Below, piece by piece: positions 1 to 10,357 of a stretch of 64,000 bases of DNA (the first letter of the stretch is position 1; every line of letters begins with the position of its first letter). The stretch covers positions 2,480,001 to 2,544,000 of the forward strand of contig JANATG010000004.1 in the NCBI GenBank assembly GCA_029449235.1. The letters run 5' to 3'. A program made the position numbers and the translations under genes. Under the pieces are notes generated by a model. It ran no database searches and was not told where the DNA came from. It worked only from the letters and a program-made list of their open reading frames with translations. The DNA comes from Linnemannia schmuckeri. Lineage: Eukaryota; Mortierellomycota; Mortierellomycetes; Mortierellales; Mortierellaceae.

Positions 1-1216
1 GCTTGTCGGTCTCACGAGGGTTAGTGGGGTATTGTTTGACAAGACGAGCAAACACCTGGTCCGCTGCCGGTGCCTTGTTCGCCGCCAGCATCGGGTTTTC
101 AATCAAGGGTCCTGCTTGCGCCAACATATCCGCCGTCTTTGTCAGGGGCATCGATTCCATGGCTGTCACATAGAGGTTGCTGCTGTCGGTGTTATAGTTC
201 AGGGTATTAGTGTTATTATTGTTGTTAAGAGGGATAGTGTTGCTGTTGTGGTTGTTATTGTTGGCATAGTTGTTGTAGTCGCTTCTTATCCGACTGTCGG
301 CTTTGGATTGTCTAATAGGCTGTTGCTGGTGTTGGAGTGATGAAGGGTGATAGCTGTTGGATTGTTGCAGTTGTTGTTGACTCTGTCCTCCATGGTGACC
401 GTATCCGTTCTGGAAGGAGGAAGGGCGCTGATGATGAGGAATGTCCATGAAATCTGATGACATCTGACCCCGTTTGCCCTTGCTTTCCTCGTCTCTGTGT
501 CCATTGATGGGTGCAGGCGAGGCCATGGACATGCGCTGCTGCTGCTGTTGTTGGTGTGGTTGGCTGTGGTACTGGGTATGCGGCTGATAATTCAGGGACG
601 CCGAGTATTGGGCAGGCGATGGAGAGGCGAGAGCCGAATTTCGGCCTTGTGATTGGCGCATCGAGATGGGTGACGCTCGCATCTGTTGCTGCTGGTGCTC
701 GCTCTCCCACTGCTGGTGCTGATAGCTCATCTCTGGGAGTCCTCTGCTCAGTTCCCCAGTTGACATGGCCGTGGCTGTGCGAGGCACCAGTCCTGAGCTC
801 CGGAGTCGCTGTGAGTTGGTCTTTATCTCGTTGCTGATGTTGCTGCTGTTGATGGGGTAGTCTGTATCTGGAGGGGGGCCTGGACCCAGAACGGTGGCTC
901 GTTTAACCCTGGAGCCATACTGGAGCCGGAGACTTGAGTCGGACGCCTTCTTTTGTTGGTCTAATCGACCGGGGCTAGAAAGGTTGTTGTGGAAAGCACC
1001 ACCGGGGAGTCCGGGGGCTACAGTCGATCCATGGATAGAATAGTGTCCACTGTCATTGGTGATGGGTTGACTGGAGAAGGCATCGTGGGTTGAAGGGCCG
1101 TTATTGTGGTTGTTGTGGTTGTTTTTGCTAGAGTTGTTGATATTCTTTGAGGCGTGTTTTGCTTGCTTGCGGCTCTGACCAGCGGGATTGGCTTGGCGAG
1201 ACTTGGAGTTTCCCAT
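1..1216 (-). CDS. Partial Q/N/S-rich protein with N-myristoylation-like start
   Basis: An uninterrupted frame runs from an ATG at 1216 to the left edge (405 codons), so the 3' part of the gene lies outside the window. The protein begins MGNSKS, which fits the N-myristoylation consensus (Gly2, Ser6), and is followed by basic residues that could aid membrane binding. The body is low complexity: runs of Q, N, H and S (for example HQQQQQQ near residues 225-240 and N-rich runs near 330-360), predicted disordered. The last ~50 visible residues are less biased and may lead into a folded domain (LTKTADMLAQ, DQVFARLVKQ). A myristoylated disordered leader is seen in Ppz-type phosphatases, AMPK beta subunits and some kinases, but no catalytic motif is visible, so I do not name it. 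The 5' flank is strongly C/T-rich on the coding strand, as in many fungal promoters. Confidence 0.75.
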   Translation of the reverse strand, partial: MGNSKSRQANPAGQSRKQAKHASKNINNSSKNNHNNHNNGPSTHDAFSSQPITNDSGHYSIHGSTVAPGLPGGAFHNNLSSPGRLDQQKKASDSSLRLQYGSRVKRATVLGPGPPPDTDYPINSSNISNEIKTNSQRLRSSGLVPRTATAMSTGELSRGLPEMSYQHQQWESEHQQQQMRASPISMRQSQGRNSALASPSPAQYSASLNYQPHTQYHSQPHQQQQQQRMSMASPAPINGHRDEESKGKRGQMSSDFMDIPHHQRPSSFQNGYGHHGGQSQQQLQQSNSYHPSSLQHQQQPIRQSKADSRIRSDYNNYANNNNHNSNTIPLNNNNNTNTLNYNTDSSNLYVTAMESMPLTKTADMLAQAGPLIENPMLAANKAPAADQVFARLVKQYPTNPRETDK

Positions 1217-1897
1217 GGGCCACCACGTTATTGTTCCTTGTTGTTGGAAAGTTGCTGTTGTTATGTTTCTGAGGTGTGAGTTTATGCTAAGCAGGGTTCA
1301 AAAATGGATTTCCAAGAAATACAACACCAACAAACGCTTTAAAAAGCAAGTTTAAACAAAAAAGAGAAAGACTTGGTGTCGTGGGTATGTGTTTGTCGTT
1401 CTTTTTTTGTTGCCGTTGTTGTGTTGTGTAGTTCAGTTGTAGGCAAGCAAACAAGCCCCCTTTTGAGTATCAGATGTTGAACGTGAAAGAGAGAGAAAGA
1501 AAGAAAGAGAAAGAAGAGCGCTGTGGAGTATAGAGAGGAAAGGGTATTGAGTATCTGAAAAAAGGGTATGAATGGGTTCGTCAGGAATGAAAAAAGAGGA
1601 ATGCAAGCGTTGTTGAATGAAGGCGTGGGAGGGATGAGAATGGGGGTGGTGTGCACTGGTCGGAGAATCAGGCGACCGACGGAAGGGAAAAGGAGGACAC
1701 GGAGGAGAAGGAAGAGAGGGACAAAGGAGTGTGTGTGTGTCCAAGGAGGAGGGGCAATGACAAGAAAAGAGGAGGAGGGTTGAGTGGGTAGGTGAGGAAG
1801 AGAAAGAGAGACGGAGACAGGAGTGGAGGTGAGGAAGAAGGAAGGAAGAAGGAAGGACAAGGAAGGAGAGGAAGGAAAGGGACGAGAAGAGAAGGCA

Positions 1898-1972
1898 GGA
1901 GGAAGAGGAAGAGGAAGAGGAAGAGGAAGAGGAAGAGGAAGAGGAAGAGGAAGAGGAAGAGGAGGAGAGGTG
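1898..1972. repeat. Hexanucleotide GGAAGA microsatellite in a purine tract
   Basis: A near-perfect tandem of the six-base unit GGAAGA, about twelve copies, inside a longer purine-only stretch. In frame it would encode KR or RGR-like repeats on + and LF or SS runs on -, which explains several spurious open frames. It sits roughly 700 nt upstream of the start codon of the gene at the left edge. Confidence 0.9.
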
Positions 1973-1991
1973 CAGGGAGAAATAGAGAGAT

Positions 1992-2022
<31 letters not shown>

Positions 2023-3922
2023 GAGGCAAATGAGAACAAGAAAGCAAGGAAGATTGAAAAGGGAAAGGGAGAATGAAAAAATAAAAGAAGAGAAGACAGA
2101 AAAAAAAGAAAAAAGAAAAAAGAGGGCAGTACATCTAATACCAGCGAAGGGTATGTATCATTGTATTTCATCTCCTCATTCATTTCTCCTTCGCAGTTAT
2201 TTGCTTGTTGGCGCATGCTCATCATCCACACACACCCACCCACCCAGTGCAAGGTATGAGAGCGAGAGGATAGAAGAAGGATGAGCATGCGTGTGTGATT
2301 CTCTATCCTTTCCTCTTCTCTCCTTCAAAGCCGATCGGTGTGGATGATGTCCCATCAGCAGGCGGTCGTAATCAACACCACTTTGAGACTGATAGGCATT
2401 ATCTTTGATCTCCTCTTATTCACACTTGAATATATCTCAACAACGCGCCCACCCAGCTGCACCCATCAATCAACCCATCCCGTCAATCATCCCCTCACTT
2501 TTTATTTCACTTCAACGGGCAATCAATTAAACCAACAACAAGCACAATGCTACACAAAGTAAGAAGAAAAAAAGTGAGCGGTTAGACTACAAACGAATGG
2601 TCTCCCCCTCTCTTGTCCCTAAAAAACTCTGTTGAACAAAATGCTCTGATCCCTTTTCTCTTTCTCTCTTTTTCTCGCTCTATTACTTCTCTCAGGAAGC
2701 ACAGAAAGGGAAACACAATCATCCAAACCATGATCAAGGAGTTTCCTCATATCATATCATAGACAACCTCTGGATTTAGTTATTGGGCTGGGCTGGGTTT
2801 ATCATCCTCTTGTGCCGAACCAACCATTGACCAGCAAGTCAACTCCTCCCCCCCCTTTTTCCATCGATCGTCCGTGGGACCTGACCTCTAACAAAGGGCC
2901 TTTGTGAGGGGGTGTGAAGGGTGAAAGGGTGTCGCCTTTTTGGCTAAAACAACACATCGGACTTTGATATTTCTTCGTGCCTTAATTGCTCAGGAACGGC
3001 TTCTGAATGGTGCCGCCCTTTTTACCCTTCCCCTATTCCCCTCTCTCCGCATTTGCTCTCCCCCCTATGTACTTCTACCCACCCACCCGTTTCTCATCAT
3101 TCTGTTTGAAGAAAAAGCTCTTTCATTTTCATTTTGATGACAATGAAAAATAAAGACCGACAGCCAGACCAGCCCAGCCATGCCCAGCCCAAACTCAGTA
3201 ACCAAGCTGGATATTTACTCAGGCACCAACCACCCAGGGCTGCCCTGTCGCATGGAAAAACAGTAACGATCTCCGAGCGAGTATCCTCTAAGAACTACAG
3301 TGTCCTATCCTTTCCAAACCTAGCCTGACTTAGCAAAAAAAAGAAAAAAAGCAGACCAAGAAACATATACACACAGTTCACAACCGCAAAGAATGACTGA
3401 ACAAGGCAGGAAATGAGAAACCAAATAGGCGAAACAAAAAGCAGGATGTTGCCTTGTTTGAAAATGGTTGCACAGACATCCATCTCACACATCCACCCTC
3501 CCTCCCCCCTTCCCCCTCTCTTCCTTTTCTTTACCTTTCCTCTTCTCTTTTACCCTTTTGCTTCAGCTAACCCCTACTTTTATTTTTACTCCACAGAAAA
3601 ACTCACCAGATCAAATAATCCATTGCAATTCCCCTCACTTGATCTTCTTTCCTATTTTCTCCATTCAGGCCGTTCGATTGCCCCCTCTTTCCCTTTTTTT
3701 CTTTCCTTTCACTTCACTGCATGCACGCCGTCATCTTTCTATCTCACCTGTCTCTCACCTGTCCTCTATCCCCTCACCCAGCTGTATCCCACCCTCTCAC
3801 TCTTTTTTTTACCTTCTCCCTACCTTCTTAAGTACCATGTGCAGTACTGGACCCTATTTTCGCGTGGCACGATCGACTATTTTGGGGTCATCGTTTTGAG
3901 CCTTTGTTTTAGTTTTGACCTC

Positions 3923-3924
<2 letters not shown>

Positions 3925-3960
<36 letters not shown>
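3925..3960. repeat. Poly-T tract, 36 nt
   Basis: Uninterrupted run of 36 T on the + strand. It lies about 230 nt downstream of the V-ATPase subunit e stop codon. Homopolymers this long are prone to slippage and assembly error; it could also be the poly(A) end of an old retro-insertion, but no recognisable retroposon body adjoins it. Confidence 0.9.
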
Positions 3961-4191
3961 CACAATCTCTCAACGGAGATACTTTGTTGATCATGGTCAG
4001 TGTGCATCCAGATGTCTCCAACGTCCTTCTGTTTTCTATTTCCATTCCCATATTTTATTTTTTTCCTGATATTCCTCGCCTTCATAGAAGAAGCTTTTTT
4101 CTGCTAGTTGTTCATCCTCGAATCCCGGCCTTCCTGCTGTAACATTGGTTGAAGGAGAGTCGTGATGTTGAATCGGCAGAAAAAAAATAAT

Positions 4192-4899
4192 CTAGGGATG
4201 CTGTTGGCTGTGACCTCTAATCTTGCTGTGCCTTGGCTGCAACAAGGGGTTCAACTGTGCCAAGTACGTAATCGCCCACCTATACCATCGTGTCAGTTGA
4301 ATACAAAGAGATAAATAACGGGTTAACCATTGCAGAATGATGGCACGCTCAAAACTTGCAGGTATGGGTATGCTATGAACGTGTTTCCTGGCTGCGTGCT
4401 GATCCCGAAACATTTTAAGTACTACAGTCGCAGAAATATTCCCATAGCGAGCAAATAGATGTCGCATATGTAATATGTAGATCGTCTTGTGGTGTTGCTG
4501 TTGGACGAAGGTGTTGAGTCGTTTGTTTTCCGTATGGTGTTATGTTGTATGTTGGGCTTACATCAGGTAGCATGAGACAAGGGTCATAATCAGCGCTGTG
4601 CGAATGACACTATTGAACAGTCAAAGACATCGAAAAAAAAACATCGTGTCGTGTTAGCTTCTATGAATGCAAAGTCGCCAGCCGAACGTGTGTTCCTGCA
4701 AGATCAAATAAAAGGTGATGCTCTTAGGTCTGACGAAGAAAATGCAAGACTGAAAAATAACCGTCTGTGTGTATTTGCAAGGAAGGAAGAAGAAGTAGGC
4801 GCTTTACGTTTGGTTGGGTCCACGGGGTGTAAAGAGGTAAGACGCGGCAGACAAGGCGACGACGATTGCGAGCACAAAAAAGATTAAAAGGCCTCCCAT
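4192..4899 (-). CDS. VMA9: V-type H+-ATPase subunit e (Vma9/ATP6V0E-like)
   Basis: Small membrane subunit of the V0 sector of the vacuolar proton pump. Three tiny coding exons, 4808-4899, 4562-4609 and 4192-4279, join in frame to 75 residues; introns use GTAAAG...AATAG and GTAAGC...TATAG. Two hydrophobic segments (about residues 4-24 and 31-50) are split by the motif PRGPNQ, equivalent to PKGPNR of animal subunit e, and the second ends in MWAITYLAQLNPLL, matching the conserved WAI-LAQLNPL block of the family. The short polar tail (QPRHSKIRG) also resembles yeast Vma9. Length equals the family norm (about 70-80 aa). None of the exons is long enough to be found by open-frame length, so this gene is easily missed. 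The identification rests on motif recall rather than a search, but frame, splice sites and topology all agree. Confidence 0.93.
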
Positions 4900-5352
4900 G
4901 GTTACTTGTGAGATGTGATATACAAAGGTGGATTGAAGCGTTGAACTGCGAGAAGCGTGAGAGGAGTGGAGAGGATGTCAGAAGGAGGGGTATGAGACGT
5001 GAATTGGATGAACAGAGAACTTAAAGTAGGGGGTGAAGAGTCAAGACGGCAAGTGCATGGTCCAAGTCGACAAGATCACCAGGACAGCCTAGTCTACTCG
5101 TGACTGTCCATGCGGCCCCTCACTCCAGACGTCACGGAAGACACAGTTGATGCCCCTCAAGTTTTGAGGCAAAGCATTTTTTCTCCCTTTTTGCTTCAAA
5201 CTGATCTCCACAAAACTTCAACGGACAAAAAGGAACCGGACATCAGCAACCTACTCAGGACTTCGGCAACGGACATCACTCGACACACTCGGCACGCTCA
5301 ACAACCACAACTCAACAACCCAACCCAAAAAACACACACATACACATACATA
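4900..5352. promoter_or_regulatory. Divergent promoter region, VMA9-like / EIF1AD-like
   Basis: A 450-nt spacer between divergent start codons; it must hold both promoters and 5' UTRs. The EIF1AD side is A/C-rich immediately before its ATG (ACACACA tract), a common fungal leader composition. No clear TATA element was seen. An open frame that continues upstream of the EIF1AD start to 5110 lies here and is judged to be leader sequence. Confidence 0.5.
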
Positions 5353-6150
5353 ATGGCCAGAAGGAAAATAGCAACAAGCGATATCCTCACAGACATCCCA
5401 GAACTCGAGGAAGGTCAGCGGTTCGCTCGAGTCTTGGGAACCCGTGGCAAAAACGTCCATGAAGTCCAGTTCTCTGACAATCAGGAACTCCTCGTCAATC
5501 TCCCCCCCAAATTCCGCTCTCTCGTCTGGGTCAAGCGAGGTTAGTCTTAGTTTTTATCTTTTTTGCAGACGGAAGGAACATGGGCAGGAGCAGGATCGGT
5601 AATTATTCGTGCGATGAAGACACTTTGGATAATTGGCATGGAAGGCTTTCTACAAAGGATTATTTAATTGGTCCAGGAGAAATATTCCGTTAATGCCTCC
5701 TTGGATTAGTTCAACTCTTCCTGGATTACCACTCCTCCACTAATACCAAGTGACCACATTCATTTCGCCTCTTCAACAGGAAGCTACGTGATCATAGAGC
5801 CAGCAGAAGAAGAGGACAAGACAAAAGTCGGAGGCGACATTGTCGCCATCCTCTTCCCAGACCACATCAAAACCTACAAGCAGCAAGGGATCTGGCCCTT
5901 TACCGATCAGCTCTCTCGGTCCCTTCATAACGACTCTGATTCCGAGAAGGAAGGCGAAGATGAGGATGATGATCTGTTCAGGAATAATAACCGGGTGGTG
6001 ATTGAGGAGTCTGAGAGCGAGAGTGAGTCTGAGGAGAGTGAGTCGGAGAGTGAGTCTGAGTCCGAGTCCGAGGAGAGTGAAAGCGAAAGCGAGGAGGAAT
6101 CAGAGGAAGAGTCAGATGGTGATGAGGAAGAGACAAAGGAGAGAAAGTAG
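5353..6150 (+). CDS. EIF1AD: EIF1AD-like S1/eIF1A-domain protein
   Basis: Probable RNA-binding protein of the eIF1A-like OB-fold family (EIF1AD), found in nucleus and linked to ribosome biogenesis or stress in animals. Exons 5353-5539 and 5780-6150 (GTTAGT...ACAG) join to 185 residues. The start is the ATG at 5353 because the protein then begins MARRKIATSD, directly before the OB-fold; the open frame upstream is T/H-rich leader. Motifs: RVLGTRGKNVHEV (about 27-39), LPPKFRSLVWVKRGSYVII across the splice, and the conserved IWP tail of the fold (GIWPF). The C-terminal third is a strongly acidic Ser/Glu repeat tail (ESESESEES type), typical of the family but longer than usual. Family members are about 165 aa. 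Confidence 0.93.
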
Positions 6151-6621
6151 AAATCCTCTGAGGATCAGGAAAACAGCATCGACCGACAATCTACATAGAG
6201 CACACAAACATCACCAACCACCACCATTTGCATTTTTTCACGGCATTCTGTACTTCTTAATCCGCACATCAATAGACCAGTACAGTACACAAAATATATC
6301 AAAATCAGAACAACAATTGCACGTATGTTTGGGAGCATTGCTGGATTTTTTTATGAGTTTGTACATAGTATGGGGTAGGCGAACTTTTTTATTTCTGTGC
6401 TACTTACTGGCGCGGATGAGTTGAGTGTAAGGTGTGTGTGTGTGAAGGACGGGATACCTGAGCAAAAGAAAGAATAATGATAAACAGAGCAATAGATCGA
6501 CTGCGCCAATCCGAGTTGATTTTCTCGTTTTCGAGGTTGTTTTCAATGATGGCTATTGTTACGCGAGTCGGCAAATGGATGGCTCTGTACTTGAAAGTAG
6601 ACAATCACGGCATAGATCCAG
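6151..6621. other. Convergent 3' spacer between EIF1AD-like and CDK1
   Basis: A 470-nt interval between two stop codons facing each other. It should contain the two 3' UTRs and polyadenylation sites. A short GTGTGTGTGTG run lies near 6430. No gene or structured RNA was recognised. Confidence 0.55.
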
Positions 6622-8365
6622 TTAATAGCCTCGCATGTCCATTCTGTGGTGTGTTGAGTGCGCCATTCCGTCAAAGTATGGGTGGAGCAAGGCTATCGTC
6701 GAGGATAACGAAAAAAAGATAATTATAATAATTGATTAGTGACAAAATTCCATTTTTCAACCATGCTTCGCCCAATGTGATTCTTTCCTGCGCAGTTCAT
6801 TTTGTATTACCTCGTTTGGCAGAGATCCGTCGTGCAGGGTTGTAGTCGATCAATTGTTCAAGGAGATCCAGACCTTCGTCGTCCAGACCAGGTACCAGTG
6901 TCCTCAGATCCTTGCGCTGCCACTTGGGAAACTCAGGGTTCCAGTCTTTTAGGGCCGACACTCCTGGCCACACAGTCTCGTTTGGCGTCCCGAGAATCTT
7001 GAAGATCTTGAACATCTCGTCAATTTCCGAATCGCCTATTAGGTAGATCAAAGGATAAGGCATGTCAGTTATTGTAAAAATGAAAACTGAACAACATTAT
7101 CTAATGAGCCCTAATATCAAGCCTGCACTTGCCTGGGAAGAGGGGCCGCTTGGTGATCATTTCGGCAAAGATACAGCCGATACTCCACATATCGACGGCG
7201 GTTGAGTAATGACGAGAGCCCATCAGGATCTCGGGTGCGCGGTACCATAATGTGATGACCTCGTGGGTATAAGTCCTGAGAGGAATACCAAACGCACGCG
7301 CCAGTCCGAAATCCGCCAGTTTGAGGTTCCGGTGCTCGTCAATCAACAAGTTTTGAGGCTTGAGATCGCGATGAAGGATTCGCCTCTGATGACAGAACTC
7401 CACTCCCTGAATCAACTGGTGCAAGTATTCCTATTTCCGTTCCAAGGGATTTACCACATGACGTCAGGAAAGAAAAGAAGAAAAAAGAATGTCATTGACG
7501 AATTTGGGGTCGTAATATGTAGGTAGTATAGCCCATGATCCGTGTGGGTTTGCTGTGCCCTACCTTGACCTGTTGCAGGGGTAATCCAGTGTTTTGTGCC
7601 TTGGTGTGGGTATCCATGTATTTCTTCAAATCCAGCTCCAGAAACTCAAACACCAAGAACAGCTTGCTTTCCTCATGGACAACATCCAGCAGCCTAACAA
7701 AGCGAGAAGATCATTAAACATTGAATGCGTCGTCAGAAACTATGTGCTGGTGTAAAGAGCAAGGAAAAACGAATGTGTGACAAGGTAGATCAACGTACTG
7801 GACGACATGGTTATGCTTGAGCTCCTTCAATAGCGAGATCTCCCTTATTGCGGTGCTGGGTACACCTAGATAAAAATTAGATATCAGTAGACTACGATGG
7901 TCAATTGGTGTCCCTTGCTGCTATTCTTGATTGGTCCAAGCGATACTGAAGTTAACGTCCGGGGCAATGTGTCCAAATTCGTGTTGACTTTACCTTCGTC
8001 CTCATTCTCAAGACGAATCTTCTTCATCGCTACCACCCTTCCTGTAGGCCTATGCCTAAGTCGCCAGAAGAGCATTCAACAAAACAATGAAATCAAGTCA
8101 GTCAAGACTCTAGCATTCAGTAATGCAAAAAACCGTTGAAGCCAAAGGGTCATGAAGAACCAGTTGTCGAATGCAAATAAAAAAACGCAAAATAATAAAA
8201 ACAAGCTACTTACGTTGCTTTGTAAACGACACCATATGTACCTTCTCCAATCTTCTCCAACTTCTGGTAGGGTCCAGTCTCTTTGTCTTCCTCTTCCCTC
8301 CTGCGCTCCTCCAGTCTCCGCCTCTCGGCCTCTCGTCTCTCTCTGGTATCGTCCTCGGCGGGCAT
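6622..8365 (-). CDS. CDC28: Cyclin-dependent kinase 1 (Cdc28/Cdc2), PSTAIRE type
   Basis: Cell-cycle Ser/Thr kinase. Seven exons (8214-8365, 7994-8055, 7799-7865, 7564-7693, 7133-7430, 6811-7035, 6622-6692) join to 334 residues. Visible: glycine loop GEGTYGVVYKA with the inhibitory Thr-Tyr pair, VAMKKI lysine, exact PSTAIRE cyclin-binding helix, HRDLKPQN catalytic loop, DFGLARAFG, T-loop THEVITLWYRAPE, and the closing ISAK-RALLHPYF. The PSTAIRE helix is coded by a 67-nt exon. Oddities: a 31-residue, highly charged Arg/Glu leader precedes the kinase domain, whereas canonical CDK1 starts at most a few residues before it; and the intron 7036-7132 has a GC donor (AG|GCAAGT) needed to join LFPG to DSEID. 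The last exon, supplying HPYF and the C-terminal tail, is only 71 nt. Identity as CDK1 rather than CDK5/Pho85 rests on PSTAIRE plus the LRTYTHEV loop. Confidence 0.95.
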
Positions 8366-8864
8366 TGTTGCTGTGAGTTATAAGTTGAAAGTGGTTGCGA
8401 GTAAAACGAGGCTGTATCTTGTGTAGCGTTGCGTCTATGTGCCTAGAAGGTCTAAAGAGGACGCTTGTTGTTAAGTAGGTGACAGGTCGCTATGGTAGGG
8501 AGTGTTGATGTTGTTGGTTGTGTGATGGTGAAAGAAAAGAGAATGAAAGGTTGTTTGAAGAATAGTGTTGTGTGCATACCAAACGCCCTGAACACGTCTG
8601 TTTTCATTTGTGTGAAAAAGGCAGTCTCCTGTCATTTACAAATGAGACGCGACTGGTCGACAATTTTGCCACCATTTTTTTCACCTCATTGATCACACAC
8701 TCCCCTTTAAGCTCGCACTGTCCTTGTTCATGCTACTCTTTCACACTCCTTCCGCACTACTCCACACACTCGCACATGGATCTCAAATTTCCCGATGATA
8801 CGAAGTATAATGTATTCTTTTCTATAAAATAAAGTAGATGAAAAAGCAAGAAACATAAAATTAT
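8366..8864. promoter_or_regulatory. CDK1 promoter and Opi3-like 3' spacer
   Basis: Five hundred bases between the CDK1 start codon and the stop of the next gene on the same strand. It must hold the CDK1 5' UTR and promoter. The coding-strand sequence next to the ATG is A/C-rich. I recognised no MCB- or SCB-like box with confidence and no other feature. Confidence 0.45.
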
Positions 8865-10357
8865 CTACAGATCCTTCTTGGTCTGCTTCTTGGCAGGAGT
8901 CGAAGTGGTCTTCTTAGCAGCAGCGCGGTCCTGGTCGCGCTTGATGTAAATGTCGGTTGTGAAAGGGCTATACAACAATAACAAGCGAGACGATTACTGG
9001 TTAGCATCCTGGAAGGGTAAATGAGAGATGTCATCCAATTACAAAAAAAAAGCGAAGCCAGAGACGGACTCTTACCCCTCAAACTTCAAGGCAATGCGGT
9101 AGACAAAGTGGACAATGCACGACAAGTAGACTCCAGCGGGACTCAGCGACCTATGCGGATACAGAGGGATATTTCAAGCAGGTTAAAAACAATCTTGTGA
9201 CGCATCTTATGTAGCTATTTAGTTGTTCCCATTGTAATATATCCGGCGCGTAATACTCCATGAAAGACGTACCAAAGGGCGGTTCCGAGGAAGATCATGA
9301 CGGTGCCGTTGTACATGGGGTTGTCGTTGACGTTGAAGGGGAAGGAAGTCACACGCTCGTCCATCAAGATGCCAAAGTAGTCACCTATTTCCGATTTTCA
9401 ATTTTTTTGTGGGGTTGGGAAAATTAAAAAAGCGGGAGAAAAGGAAGAGAAAAGAAGGTCAGAGATTCAAGGCTCAACTTGTCAGCATAAAGTTCACAGA
9501 GTCGGGTTTAAGCACGCGATATTTTTTCAATTTTCACAGGGAGAAATGTAAGAGAGGGAAGGAAGGGGAACACACTAATACAACTGTTGGGGGAGAAACA
9601 AAAGATGGATCAATGATGGAGATCGATTATTACCAAGGTAGGTGCCGGTGACTCCGAGGACCCACATGGAGGAGAGGACAAAGACGTTGCCGACAGCGAA
9701 CAAGAAGTAAGCCAAGGCCTGGAGGAACCAGTGGTCCATGCACTGAGCCTTGGGCTGGGTATCAACGGCATACTTGAACCTATATTACCAAAGATCAAGA
9801 TCGAATTGAGCCAAAACAAACGTTAACAAAGGGTCATTTTACATCTCATGGATGCATGACAGGTGGTCATGCAAAGGGTACAGTGGAGACAGCGACGACA
9901 TCAAAAGATAAAGTAGAGTTCAGACATACACGGCATCACGGATCAGTCCGAGAGTGAAGATGGTGGCAGCCAAGGCGTAGCATCCATAGAGACCGTTGCC
10001 CTTGAACATGCGAGTAATGAACTTTGTGCGGTACTCTATCAAAAGTAAAGGATTAAAAAAGAGAGATCAGCGACAAGCACAGACAATCAGGCTTAGGAAT
10101 AAGCGCTCTGACCGCACCATGATATCCTCTCTCTATTGTCATCCATCCAGAAGTCGAGTCCATAAATCTGGTTTAAGAGCTAGTTCAACGGTAGTAGTGT
10201 GTGTATGTTTTGAAGAAGAAAAGGCAAACAAACCTTTTCTGGCGACGATGTTCCAGAAGGTGGGGTTGAAGACGATCGAAGCGACAGCGAACCAGATGCG
10301 CTTGTCGCTCCAGTCGACCAAAAGTCTTGAGTTGTGGTAGCACTGCAAAATATCCAT
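8865..10357 (-). CDS. OPI3: Phosphatidyl-N-methylethanolamine N-methyltransferase (Opi3/PEMT)
   Basis: ER membrane enzyme that transfers methyl groups from S-adenosylmethionine to make phosphatidylcholine. Six exons (10234-10357, 9930-10035, 9634-9779, 9273-9384, 9076-9150, 8865-8967) give 221 residues, close to yeast Opi3 (206). Four hydrophobic segments are evident. Family landmarks: FNPTFWNIVAR before the first intron, EYRTKF, a GTYLGDYFGIL block, the FPFNVNDNPMYNG motif, and the EGPFT-IY C-terminal end of the phospholipid-methyltransferase fold. It ends in a Lys-rich tail (KKQTKKDL), compatible with ER retention. Each exon junction was checked for phase: all join in frame with canonical GT-AG sites. 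No Cho2-type double domain is present, so the first methylation step would be done elsewhere. Confidence 0.93.

Larger units (their letters stand above)
1217..4191. other. Long non-coding low-complexity interval
   Basis: About 3 kb without a convincing gene. The part next to 1216 is the likely 5' UTR and promoter of the partial gene and is almost purely purine on the + strand from about 1790 to 2110. The rest (2300-4190) has pyrimidine-rich patches, several F/S/P-rich open frames caused by base composition, and a 36-nt T run. I saw no splice-joinable conserved protein, tRNA or known element. Confidence 0.6.

Noticed and set aside
1339..2288. Several overlapping 170-230 codon minus frames rich in L, F, S and P
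   Set aside because: They read through the purine/pyrimidine tract in all three frames at once and consist of simple repeats; this is compositional openness, not a protein.
3413..4069. 218-codon plus frame, F/S/P-rich
   Set aside because: Pyrimidine-rich sequence including the T36 tract (poly-F); overlapping frames look the same, no motif, no codon signal.
4651..4887. 78-codon plus frame
   Set aside because: Opposite strand to VMA9-like exon 1 and its intron; no conserved features.
10150..10200. tRNA-like AGCTAGTTCAACGGTAG string
   Set aside because: Lies inside the first intron of the Opi3-like gene; no acceptor stem, anticodon arm or T-loop can be paired around it.
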